Position numbers and translations under genes: made by a program | The notes under the pieces: model-generated | Told to the model about the DNA's origin: nothing | What the model saw: only the letters and a program-made list of their open reading frames with translations | The model's database searches: none | NCBI GenBank assembly: GCA_902520385.1 | Contig: CABYOB010000022.1 | Location: 1 to 9,498 of the forward strand | Reading direction: 5' to 3' | Source: an uncultured Bacteroidota bacterium | GTDB taxonomy: Bacteria > Bacteroidota > Bacteroidia > Flavobacteriales > TMED113 | Length of the DNA: 9,498 bases | Shown: positions 1-7,465 of the stretch, piece after piece | Position numbering within the stretch: position 1 is the stretch's first letter | Layout of the letters: every line of letters begins with the position of its first letter

Positions 1-3
1 AAC

Positions 4-28
4 TAATTAAAAAATGTATTTTTAATTA
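4..28. repeat. AT-only inverted repeat upstream of sucA
   Basis: Ten bases (4-13, TAATTAAAAA) are perfectly repeated in inverted orientation at 19-28 around a 5-base spacer. It lies 10 bases before the sucA start. With only A:T pairs the hairpin would be weak. It could be the tail of an upstream gene's terminator, a leader structure, or a chance product of very AT-rich sequence. I see no Shine-Dalgarno sequence and no Bacteroidota -7 box (TAnnTTTG) in the 38 bases before sucA, so its promoter is probably outside the window. Confidence 0.3.
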
Positions 29-38
29 AATTTTTAAT

Positions 39-2753
39 ATGGACAAGTTTTCTTTTTTTAACTCTGCTCACAGTGCTTTTTTTGAGGAAATTTATGATTC
101 TTTTTTAAAAGATCCAGATTCAGTAGAACCTTCGTGGAGAAGTTTTTTTCAAGGATATCAATTTGGTTTTGAAAACTATAACGCTAAAACACCCGTGGTA
201 TCTGAAGCTATATCTAAAGAGTTTCAAGTAATTAATCTCATAAATGATTACAGAAAAAGAGGTCACTTGTTTACAAAAACTAACCCTGTAAGAGAGAGAA
301 GGGAATATAGTCCAAAATTAGAATTAAAAAATTATGGTTTAGATCAAAATGATTTAAATATTGTTTTTGAAGCGGGTAGGGAAGTAGGTTTAGGTCCTTC
401 AGCATTGTCTGAGATTATTCATCATTTAAAATTAGTTTATTGTCAGTCAATTGGAGTTGAGTATATGTACATAAGAAATCAAGAGGAAATTGATTGGATA
501 AAAAAATTCATACATAAAAATAATAATCACGCTTCTTTTGATATTCATCAAAAGAAGAGGACATTACAAGAGTTAAATGAAGCTGTATCATTTGAAAATT
601 TTTTAGCACGTAAATATGTTGGTCAGAAAAGATTTTCTTTAGAGGGGGCAGAATCTTTAATTCCAAGTTTACATTGTGGAATTCAAGAAGGTGCAAATTT
701 AGGAGTTTCTGAGTTTGTTTTTGGAATGGCGCATAGGGGAAGATTAAATATATTGGCAAATATATTTGGAAAACCATTTGAGGAAATATTTAAAGAATTT
801 GAAGGGGTTGAATATATTGACGATGAATTTGATGGTGATGTAAAATATCATATGGGTTATAACTCAGAGATAATTCATGATAATAAAAAGGTGAAACTCA
901 CATTAGTTCCAAATCCTTCTCATTTAGAGGCAGTAAATGCAGTTGCTGCAGGAATATGTAAGAAAAAAATTGATAAAAAATATAATGGTGATTTCAATAA
1001 AGTTTTTCCAGTACTTATTCATGGGGATGCTTCTATTTCTGGTCAGGGTGTAGTGTATGAATTTTCTCAAATGTCACAACTAAAAGGATATAAAACAGGG
1101 GGCACTCTTCATATTGTAATTAATAATCAAGTTGGGTTTACAACAAATTATTTAGATGGTAGATCAAGTACATATTGTACTGATGTTGCAAAAATAACAC
1201 TTTCTCCAGTTTTACATGTTAATGGAGACGATGTTGAGGCTTTAATACATGCAATAACCTTTGCGATTAGATATAGGCAAAAATTTCACAAAGATGTTTT
1301 TATTGATTTATTATGTTATAGAAAATATGGACACAATGAAGGAGATGAGCCTAGATTTACACAACCAAAGCTTTATAGCATTATAGAGAAACATCCTAAT
1401 CCATTTCAAATTTATAATCAAAAACTAATTTCAAATAATGATATTAATCAAGGATTCACTTCACAAATACAAGATGATTTTAAAAACTCTTTGGAAGATA
1501 GTTTAGTTATAGCTAAAAAAAATAAAAAAACTAAAATTGAGTCTATTTTTAACGAAGAATGGAAATCTTCCCCCAAAGCAAAATCTACAGATTTCCTTGT
1601 GATAACTAATACAAAAATTAAAAAAACTAACTTAATACAAATTGGTAACAAGATATTCTCGTTACCTACTGGTCACAATTTTCATAAAAAAACAATTAGG
1701 TTATTTGATGAAAGATGTAATATGCTTAACAGTAATAAAATTGATTGGGGTATGGCAGAATTACTTGCATATGCTTCGTTGTTAGAGGAGGGTTTTAATA
1801 TTAGAATATCAGGACAAGATGTAGAAAGAGGGACCTTCTCTCATCGTCATGCTATTGTAAAAACAATTAATAGCGAAACACAAATTAATGTATTAGATTC
1901 TTTAAAAAACTCTAAGGGGATTTTTGAAATATTTAATTCTTTTTTGTCAGAGTACGCTGTTTTAGGTTTTGATTATGGATACTCTTTAGTTGACCCAAAT
2001 CAATTAGTTATTTGGGAAGCTCAATTTGGAGATTTTAGTAATGGAGCTCAAATTATACTTGATCAATATCTTTCTTCTGCTGAAGAAAAGTGGAATATAC
2101 AAAGTGGGTTAATGCTTTACTTACCACATGGCTATGAAGGTCAGGGGCCCGAACATTCAAGTGCTAGAATGGAAAGATATTTACAATTATGTGCTCAGTA
2201 TAATATACAAATTATAAATTGCACAACCCCTTCTAATCTTTTTCACATGATTAGAAGGCAGATGAAAAGAAAGTTTAAAAAACCATTAATATTATTTTCA
2301 CCAAAAAGTTTACTAAGGCATCCTGAGTGTATTTCAATACATGAAGATTTCACAAAGTTCAATTTTCAAGAAGTTATTGATGAAAAATGTACTGTGAAAA
2401 ATAGTAAAATAAGGAAGATAGTTTTTATGACAGGGAAAATTTATTATGATTTGAAAAAGAAAAAAGAATCTATTAATAATGAGGATGTTTGCTTGATAAG
2501 ATTGGAACAACTTTACCCTTTCCCAAAGAGAAAAATAGATTTAATTTTAAAAAAATATAATAAAGCAAAAGATTATATTTGGGTTCAAGAAGAACCAAAA
2601 AATATGGGAGCTTGGTCTTTTATTTATCAAAACTTTAAAAAAGAGTATGATATTAAATTAGTTTCCAGAAAAGCGGCAGCTTCTCCGGCAAGTGGTTCTG
2701 CTAAAGCTTATAATAAAAGACAAGCATTAATTTTAAAAACAGTGTTTGATTAA
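39..2753 (+). CDS. sucA: 2-oxoglutarate dehydrogenase E1 component (OdhA/SucA)
   Basis: Thiamine-diphosphate-dependent E1 subunit of the cytoplasmic 2-oxoglutarate dehydrogenase complex. It decarboxylates 2-oxoglutarate and transfers the succinyl group to the lipoyl arm of E2 (next gene). At 904 aa it is close to the usual length of about 900-940. Residues 4-37 are the typical E1 N-terminal segment (SAHSAFFEEIYDSFL, then DPDSVEPSWRSFF). Family motifs follow in order: FSLEGAESLIP (199-209), GMAHRGRLN (229-237), NPSHLE (292-297), the ThDP/Mg motif HGDAS (328-332) with NNQVGF (362-367), GHNEGDEPRF (431-440), SGQDVERGTFSHRHA (591-605), WEAQFGDF (659-666), GYEGQGPEHSSAR (698-710), SPKSLLRHP (754-762) and EEPKNMGAW (851-859). 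All expected active-site motifs are present with no frameshift. The stretch at about 485-535 is lysine-rich and little conserved. The ATG at 39 is chosen because the protein begins exactly where Bacteroidota homologues do. There is no Shine-Dalgarno sequence, as is usual in this phylum. Probably co-transcribed with sucB. Confidence 0.97.
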   Translation: MDKFSFFNSAHSAFFEEIYDSFLKDPDSVEPSWRSFFQGYQFGFENYNAKTPVVSEAISKEFQVINLINDYRKRGHLFTKTNPVRERREYSPKLELKNYGLDQNDLNIVFEAGREVGLGPSALSEIIHHLKLVYCQSIGVEYMYIRNQEEIDWIKKFIHKNNNHASFDIHQKKRTLQELNEAVSFENFLARKYVGQKRFSLEGAESLIPSLHCGIQEGANLGVSEFVFGMAHRGRLNILANIFGKPFEEIFKEFEGVEYIDDEFDGDVKYHMGYNSEIIHDNKKVKLTLVPNPSHLEAVNAVAAGICKKKIDKKYNGDFNKVFPVLIHGDASISGQGVVYEFSQMSQLKGYKTGGTLHIVINNQVGFTTNYLDGRSSTYCTDVAKITLSPVLHVNGDDVEALIHAITFAIRYRQKFHKDVFIDLLCYRKYGHNEGDEPRFTQPKLYSIIEKHPNPFQIYNQKLISNNDINQGFTSQIQDDFKNSLEDSLVIAKKNKKTKIESIFNEEWKSSPKAKSTDFLVITNTKIKKTNLIQIGNKIFSLPTGHNFHKKTIRLFDERCNMLNSNKIDWGMAELLAYASLLEEGFNIRISGQDVERGTFSHRHAIVKTINSETQINVLDSLKNSKGIFEIFNSFLSEYAVLGFDYGYSLVDPNQLVIWEAQFGDFSNGAQIILDQYLSSAEEKWNIQSGLMLYLPHGYEGQGPEHSSARMERYLQLCAQYNIQIINCTTPSNLFHMIRRQMKRKFKKPLILFSPKSLLRHPECISIHEDFTKFNFQEVIDEKCTVKNSKIRKIVFMTGKIYYDLKKKKESINNEDVCLIRLEQLYPFPKRKIDLILKKYNKAKDYIWVQEEPKNMGAWSFIYQNFKKEYDIKLVSRKAAASPASGSAKAYNKRQALILKTVFD

Positions 2754-2768
2754 ATTTTGAATATTAAA

Positions 2769-3998
2769 ATGATACAAGTAAAAGTACCTAGTCCAGGAGA
2801 ATCCATTACAGAAGTTGAAATAGCTAACTGGCTAGTTTCATCAGGAGATTATGTTGAGAAAGATCAAGAAATTTGTGAGATTGATTCAGATAAAGCTACC
2901 TTAACTATAAATGCTGAAGAATCAGGTGAAATAAATATAGTGGTAGAAGCTGGAGAAATGGTAGCAGTTGATTCAGTAATTTGCAAGATAGATCCAACAA
3001 AAAATTCAGTTAATAAGCCAATAACTAAAAGTATTAGTAAAGAAACTACTATATCATTACAAAAAAACAATACATTGAAAAAAATTGTAAATGAACCATC
3101 TCCTGCTGCTAAAAAAATAATTAGAGAATCAGGTCTGGAAAATATCAAAGGCACAGGAAAAGATGGGAGAATTACAAAGCAAGATGTTTTAAGTTCTGTG
3201 GTTGCAATGGGCAATGGTCCTGGTAAAAGAAATTTTACAAGAAAAAAACTTAGTAGTCTTAGACGAAAATTAGCAAATAGATTAGTTAGTGTTAAGAATG
3301 AAACAGCTATGTTAACAACCTTTAATGAGGTTGATATGACGGAAATTAATAAAATTAGAAAGAAATATAAAGAAAAATTTCATAAGAAGTATGGAGTGAA
3401 GCTTGGCTTTATGTCTTTCTTTACAAAGGCAGTTGTTAAAGCATTGCAAGATTTTCCTGATGTTAATTCAATGATAGACGGAGATGAAATAATTAATTAT
3501 GAATATCAGGATATTTCAATTGCCGTAAGTACTCCAAAGGGATTAATGGCACCTGTAGTCAGAAATGCTGAAGATCTAGATTTTGTTGGAGTAGAAAAAG
3601 AAATTGTTAGACTTGCAGAAAAAGCAAGAACAGGTAAAATATCAATTGATGATATGCTAGGCGGAACATTTACAATTACTAATGGAGGTGTATTTGGATC
3701 AATGTTATCAACACCGATTATAAATCCACCACAATCTGCAATATTAGGGATGCATAATATTGTTGAAAGACCTATGGTTGTAAATGGGAAAATTTTACCA
3801 AGGCCTGTTATGTATGTTGCTCTTTCATATGACCATCGAATTATTGATGGCAAAGAGTCAGTTGGATTTTTAGTTTCAATAAAGGATAGTTTAGAAAACC
3901 CTAAAGAGCATTTGTTTAATGGTAATATAGATTCGGGGTTATTTAACAAATCTAAAAATCCATTGAAATATAGGTCTAATTATAAACATAAATTATAA
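2769..3998 (+). CDS. sucB: Dihydrolipoyllysine-residue succinyltransferase, E2 of the 2-oxoglutarate dehydrogenase complex
   Basis: E2 core enzyme of the 2-oxoglutarate dehydrogenase complex. It accepts the succinyl group from SucA on a lipoyl-lysine and passes it to CoA. From the ATG at 2769 the protein has 409 aa. Residues 1-75 are one lipoyl domain with the lipoylated lysine K42 in DSDKAT. A short linker poor in Ala and Pro follows. Residues 108-142 are the peripheral-subunit-binding domain (SPAAKKIIRESG, GTGKDGRITKQDV). From about 158 comes the acyltransferase domain with GGTFTITNGGVFGS (298-311), NPPQSAILGMH (319-329) and the catalytic DHRIIDG (355-361, H356 and D360). The frame is also open from a TTG at 2757. 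ATG at 2769 is preferred because MIQVKVPSPGESITE matches the usual N-terminus of the family. The spacing to the sucA stop is 15 bases, which supports an operon. About 28 residues (382-409), rich in Lys and Asn, extend past the usual E2 end. The IDG motif and NPPQSAILGMH context favour succinyl- over acetyltransferase, and the sucA neighbour settles it. Confidence 0.95.
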   Translation: MIQVKVPSPGESITEVEIANWLVSSGDYVEKDQEICEIDSDKATLTINAEESGEINIVVEAGEMVAVDSVICKIDPTKNSVNKPITKSISKETTISLQKNNTLKKIVNEPSPAAKKIIRESGLENIKGTGKDGRITKQDVLSSVVAMGNGPGKRNFTRKKLSSLRRKLANRLVSVKNETAMLTTFNEVDMTEINKIRKKYKEKFHKKYGVKLGFMSFFTKAVVKALQDFPDVNSMIDGDEIINYEYQDISIAVSTPKGLMAPVVRNAEDLDFVGVEKEIVRLAEKARTGKISIDDMLGGTFTITNGGVFGSMLSTPIINPPQSAILGMHNIVERPMVVNGKILPRPVMYVALSYDHRIIDGKESVGFLVSIKDSLENPKEHLFNGNIDSGLFNKSKNPLKYRSNYKHKL

Positions 3999-4008
3999 TT
4001 AATAAAAT

Positions 4009-4045
4009 AAAAAAAGGCCGGGGTTTGAGAACACCGGCCTTTTTT
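4009..4045. terminator. Bidirectional intrinsic terminator between convergent sucB and DUF4249 genes
   Basis: A GC-rich stem GGCCGG (4016-4021) pairs with CCGGCC (4034-4039). It is extended inward by G-C, T-A and T-A pairs after one G.A mismatch, closing a 4-base loop TGAG (4026-4029). Seven A (4009-4015) lie on one side and six T (4040-4045) on the other, so each strand reads as a hairpin followed by a U tract. It starts 10 bases after the sucB stop and lies about 90 bases after the DUF4249 stop on the other strand. It probably ends both transcription units. The GC-rich stem stands out sharply in this AT-rich window. Confidence 0.92.
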
Positions 4046-4136
4046 AATGTTTATTATACTAACCGAGAGGTTTTAATAATAAACTAGTTATACCCCATTT
4101 TGTATTTATATAGTAATCAAATACCGTGCCAAACTT

Positions 4137-5099
4137 TTATGGAGATGTGATAATCGTATCATAAACTGATGAAGTACCATACCATACACCTGTTGCACCA
4201 TTTATATTACTTTGAATATTTGAGGGTGTTCCAAATATTCCAGGACTATTATTATTTACCATAGATGCCCAAAAATTCCAACTAGTTATATCCATATATG
4301 ACACCTTAATAACTACTTTTTGATTTTCATTAACATTCCAAAAGCCAATTGTTGGACCAGTATATGAATCCACTTCATTTTCATTCCAATTTTCTTGATT
4401 TCCCCAATCTTCCCACCATTCAGGGGCTCCATTATTAATAGGGAAAGTGAAAGTTAATCCATTTGTATATTCATCTGTATAGTTTCCGTTATTATCTAAT
4501 ACTCTTTTAAAAAATGGAGCACTATTGTTATCATTATCAAAATTTAAGTCCAAGGGATCTTGAGGATAATATGAGTTAAGTGTTTTGGTAAAAATACTAA
4601 TACAGTTTCCAATTGTATCTGGGTCTGTATATGTAGCTAAAAAGTAACAATATGTTGAATCTGTTTGTCTGTATACGCATTCTGTGTTTTCTATAAAGGA
4701 AGATTTTGGTATTGTGGTTTTAGATGTTATAGTATCATTATTAATAATAACTTTTAAATAATAACTATTACCCTCTTCACCAATTATATTATTGCCTTTA
4801 TAATTATAAAACCACGTGTCTGTATTTGACGGGGAAGTAGAAAAAATAGTGTCAGTTTGATTTGCTTCTTTATCTTCAATTATAACTTTAGCATCATTAA
4901 CAAAATCATTCAAAATATCATTTATGTTACCATTAAAATTAAATGGATTAACACTTTTAGTTAATAGTATTTTTGCATTTTCTCCCTTTTCAATAAATCC
5001 ATTAACTACTATATTATTGGTATTAACTGGTATATCAAATGTTACTTCTTTTGTGCATGTAAGAAATAAAATGGAAATAAATAAAAATATATTCTTCAT
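4137..5099 (-). CDS. DUF4249 family lipoprotein, partner of the TonB-dependent receptor
   Basis: Predicted outer-membrane lipoprotein of 320 aa, a normal length for DUF4249. No biochemical function is established for the family that I can name. The N-terminus has a short hydrophobic signal (residues 3-14) ending in FLTC, so C15 is the likely lipidated cysteine; the lipobox is weak because -1 is Thr and -3 is Phe. CTKEVTFDIP just after it is the typical DUF4249 start. Other family-like pieces are VVNGFIEKGE (31-40), a stretch ending TDEYTNGLTFTFPI (208-221) and the C-terminal GATGVWYG (301-308). The protein is rich in Asn, Asp and aromatic residues, with a Trp/acidic cluster at 226-244. It begins 2 bases after the receptor stop codon, which points to co-translation. 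By analogy with SusC/SusD-type pairs it may cap or feed the receptor (inference). The name is quite certain, the role is not. No Shine-Dalgarno sequence is visible. Confidence 0.85.
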   Translation of the reverse strand: MKNIFLFISILFLTCTKEVTFDIPVNTNNIVVNGFIEKGENAKILLTKSVNPFNFNGNINDILNDFVNDAKVIIEDKEANQTDTIFSTSPSNTDTWFYNYKGNNIIGEEGNSYYLKVIINNDTITSKTTIPKSSFIENTECVYRQTDSTYCYFLATYTDPDTIGNCISIFTKTLNSYYPQDPLDLNFDNDNNSAPFFKRVLDNNGNYTDEYTNGLTFTFPINNGAPEWWEDWGNQENWNENEVDSYTGPTIGFWNVNENQKVVIKVSYMDITSWNFWASMVNNNSPGIFGTPSNIQSNINGATGVWYGTSSVYDTIITSP

Positions 5100-5101
5100 A
5101 A

Positions 5102-7465
5102 TTAAAATTTAAAATTCCAGGATATAGAAGGAATTATTGGAAATAAAGATACTTGTTTAGCAGTAAGACCAAAATTATCATCATTGACATCAAAATATAT
5201 GAAGTAAGGATTTTGTCTATTATAAACATTATAAATTGAAAAAGACCAACTTGATTTAAAGTTTCTTTTTTCTTTACCATCTAATGTAACAGCAATATCT
5301 AATCTATGATAAGGGTCCATTCTATAACTGTTTCTTTCTCCCCATTCAATAATTAAATCACCATCAATAAGAAAAGCGCTTTCGGGAAGGGTTAGTGTAT
5401 TACCTGTTGCAAACACAAATACAGTTGAAAAATTTAATCGTTTACTAATTTGATAATTTGCAACAAATGAAATGTCATGAGTTCTATCGTATTTGGAATA
5501 AAATGCCGTTCCATTATTTAAATCATTAAATTTTCTAGTTGTTTTAGACCAGGTATATCCTAACCAGCCACTTAAATTCCCAATATTTTTAGATAAAAAT
5601 AATTCAAGACCATATGATTTTCCATTGCCACTTACTAAATTATTGTCAACATTATCTGTTCCTATGCTAGTACCGGGAATATAATTTTCTTTATACTCAA
5701 TTAAGTTTAACATTTTTTTATAATACCCTTCTAATGCCATTTCATATTTATTTTCTCTAAAGTTTCTATAGTACCCAATAGAGTATTGCCGGCCAATAAG
5801 AGGCTTAATAATTGAAGAACTTGGAATCCAAACATCTGTTGGTAATGATGAAGCTGATAAAGATGTTAAATGTATATATTGATAGTTTTGGTTGAAGCCC
5901 ATTTTGATAGAAGATAACTCATTAATTAAAATTCTAGTTGAAATTCTAGGTTCAAAACCGTAGTAAGATTTTATAGGTTCCCATGAATTATATGATAATG
6001 TAGTATCGGTTGATAGCGCACTTAGGTTTCCAGAGTTATCTTTTACATATCTATCAAAAGGTCCGTAATGAGTGAATGAAGATAATCGTATTCCACCATT
6101 AATTAAGACCTTTTCATTAAAATTAAATTCATCATTTATATATATAGCTCCTTCATGAGCATAATATCTTATATCGTTTGTGGAAATATCAATAGTATCT
6201 AATGAGGCATCAAAATTTGAAGGGGAAAAAACATGATAAGTATTGTTTATACCAAATTTCAAAGTATGTCTTGGATTTAAATAATAATTAAAATCTTGTT
6301 TTAAATTCCAATCCCTAATTCCAGAATATAATCTAGATTCATAAAGTGATGCCCCTTGTACATCTTGAGATGCGCTAAATTCAAATTTATAATTACTAAA
6401 AATTAATGAATTATTCATGAATAATTTATTTGAAAAAACGTGATTCCATCTTATTGAACCAGTTGAATTACCCCAAGGTATTTTCATGTTAAGCCCCCAG
6501 TCTGGGCTTTTAAAACTAAATACATCTTTTCCAAAATAACCACTAAGAAAAATTTGATCTTTATCTGAAAATTTATAATTAAATTTTGCAGTTAGGTCAT
6601 AAAAATAATAACCATTTCCTGCATAATCTGTAGTATCTAAGTAAGGCTTAGTAAGTATGTCTATGTATGTTCTTCTTCCAGAAATAATAAAGGATGAAGT
6701 ATCTTTTTTTATAGGTCCCTCTAATGTTAATTTCGATGATATTAATCCTATTCCTCCAGTACCAGAAAATCTTTTTTTATTTCCATCTTTCATATTAATA
6801 TCCAGTACTGATGAAAGTCTTCCTCCGTAATTTGCAGGCATACTTCCCTTTATAAGATTTATATCATTAATTGCATCACTATTAAAAACGGAGAAAAAAC
6901 CAAATAAATGAGATGCATTATAAATTGTACCCTCGTCTAGTAAAATTAAATTTTGATCAGGTCCACCTCCCCTAACATAAAAGCCGGAGCTACCTTCACT
7001 TCCTGATTGAACTCCTGGTAATAATTGAATTGTTTTTAGTATATCTTTTTCTCCCATTAATACGGGTAATTTTTCAAGCTTTTTTACTTCTAATTCTACT
7101 TTGCCTAATTCGGAACTTTGAATATTATAATCCTCTTTTTTTGAGGAAAGTTTCACTTCATCAATTTTAAAAGACGAGGGTTTTAATTTAAATTTTTTGG
7201 ATGTGTTAGTCTTTAAATTTATAGTTGTTTTAAGATTTTCATATCCAATATATGAACATACAATAGTATAATTTCCTTGTGGTATTGTTAAGGAAAAAAA
7301 ACCATAGTTGTTTGTAGATCCGCCAACATTAATTTCTTCAATTAATATATTTGCTCCAATCAAACTTTCACCTGTTTCATTATCTTCTAAATAACCGCTT
7401 ATAGTGAGATTCTGTGAAAAAGAAATTCCATATAAAAAAAGAAGAAATAAAAGTAGATTTTTCAT
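5102..7465 (-). CDS. TonB-dependent outer-membrane receptor with carboxypeptidase-like regulatory domain
   Basis: Outer-membrane beta-barrel receptor of 787 aa that would import an unknown substrate with energy from TonB-ExbBD. Residues 1-17 form a signal peptide (hydrophobic LLLFLLFLYGI, likely cleavage after SFS). Residues 21-95 are a carboxypeptidase-D-like regulatory domain (GYLEDNETGESLIGANI, then GNYTIVCSYIGYE). IDEVKLS (101-107) is the likely TonB-box region. Residues about 125-225 are the plug, with LLPGVQSGSEGSSGFYVRGG (148-167), DQNLILLDE (170-178) and YNASHLFGFFSVFNSDAIND (182-201). The rest to the terminal Phe is the barrel, with alternating aromatic strands and RLDIAVTLDG (721-730). 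It is shorter than SusC proteins (about 1000 aa) and matches the receptor class that is paired with DUF4249. Its ATG overlaps the mfd TGA by 4 bases, and the DUF4249 gene follows after 2 bases. The sequence gives no clue to the ligand: no siderophore, haem or vitamin genes are in the window. Confidence 0.93.
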   Translation of the reverse strand: MKNLLLFLLFLYGISFSQNLTISGYLEDNETGESLIGANILIEEINVGGSTNNYGFFSLTIPQGNYTIVCSYIGYENLKTTINLKTNTSKKFKLKPSSFKIDEVKLSSKKEDYNIQSSELGKVELEVKKLEKLPVLMGEKDILKTIQLLPGVQSGSEGSSGFYVRGGGPDQNLILLDEGTIYNASHLFGFFSVFNSDAINDINLIKGSMPANYGGRLSSVLDINMKDGNKKRFSGTGGIGLISSKLTLEGPIKKDTSSFIISGRRTYIDILTKPYLDTTDYAGNGYYFYDLTAKFNYKFSDKDQIFLSGYFGKDVFSFKSPDWGLNMKIPWGNSTGSIRWNHVFSNKLFMNNSLIFSNYKFEFSASQDVQGASLYESRLYSGIRDWNLKQDFNYYLNPRHTLKFGINNTYHVFSPSNFDASLDTIDISTNDIRYYAHEGAIYINDEFNFNEKVLINGGIRLSSFTHYGPFDRYVKDNSGNLSALSTDTTLSYNSWEPIKSYYGFEPRISTRILINELSSIKMGFNQNYQYIHLTSLSASSLPTDVWIPSSSIIKPLIGRQYSIGYYRNFRENKYEMALEGYYKKMLNLIEYKENYIPGTSIGTDNVDNNLVSGNGKSYGLELFLSKNIGNLSGWLGYTWSKTTRKFNDLNNGTAFYSKYDRTHDISFVANYQISKRLNFSTVFVFATGNTLTLPESAFLIDGDLIIEWGERNSYRMDPYHRLDIAVTLDGKEKRNFKSSWSFSIYNVYNRQNPYFIYFDVNDDNFGLTAKQVSLFPIIPSISWNFKF
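7462..7465 (-). other. ATGA stop/start overlap joining mfd and the TonB-dependent receptor gene
   Basis: On the minus strand the four bases ATGA contain both the ATG of the receptor and the TGA of mfd. No Shine-Dalgarno sequence precedes the ATG, so the receptor start is probably reached by translational coupling or by a leaderless or A-rich initiation mode. The receptor ATG is supported by the signal peptide that begins directly at it. Confidence 0.85.

Noticed and set aside
1515..1530. Long A runs in sucA as a possible programmed frameshift site
   Set aside because: The reading frame continues correctly through to conserved motifs, no alternative-frame product is evident, and A runs are common in this AT-rich sequence.
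2757..2768. TTG start for sucB giving four extra residues
   Set aside because: The ATG at 2769 gives the standard E2 N-terminus, and the extra residues MNIK have no counterpart in the family.
3506..3949. A 147-codon antisense reading frame inside sucB
   Set aside because: It lies opposite the conserved E2 catalytic domain, has no recognisable domain, and is explained by codon bias on the sense strand. The same holds for the other antisense frames at 508-777, 1448-1651, 2864-3214, 4924-5112, 7404-7604 and 8522-8770.
4061..4072. Small hairpin AACC-GAGA-GGTT in the sucB/DUF4249 intergenic space
   Set aside because: Only four base pairs and no flanking U tract. The strong terminator next to it explains the region, and the rest of 4046-4136 holds nothing else I can recognise.
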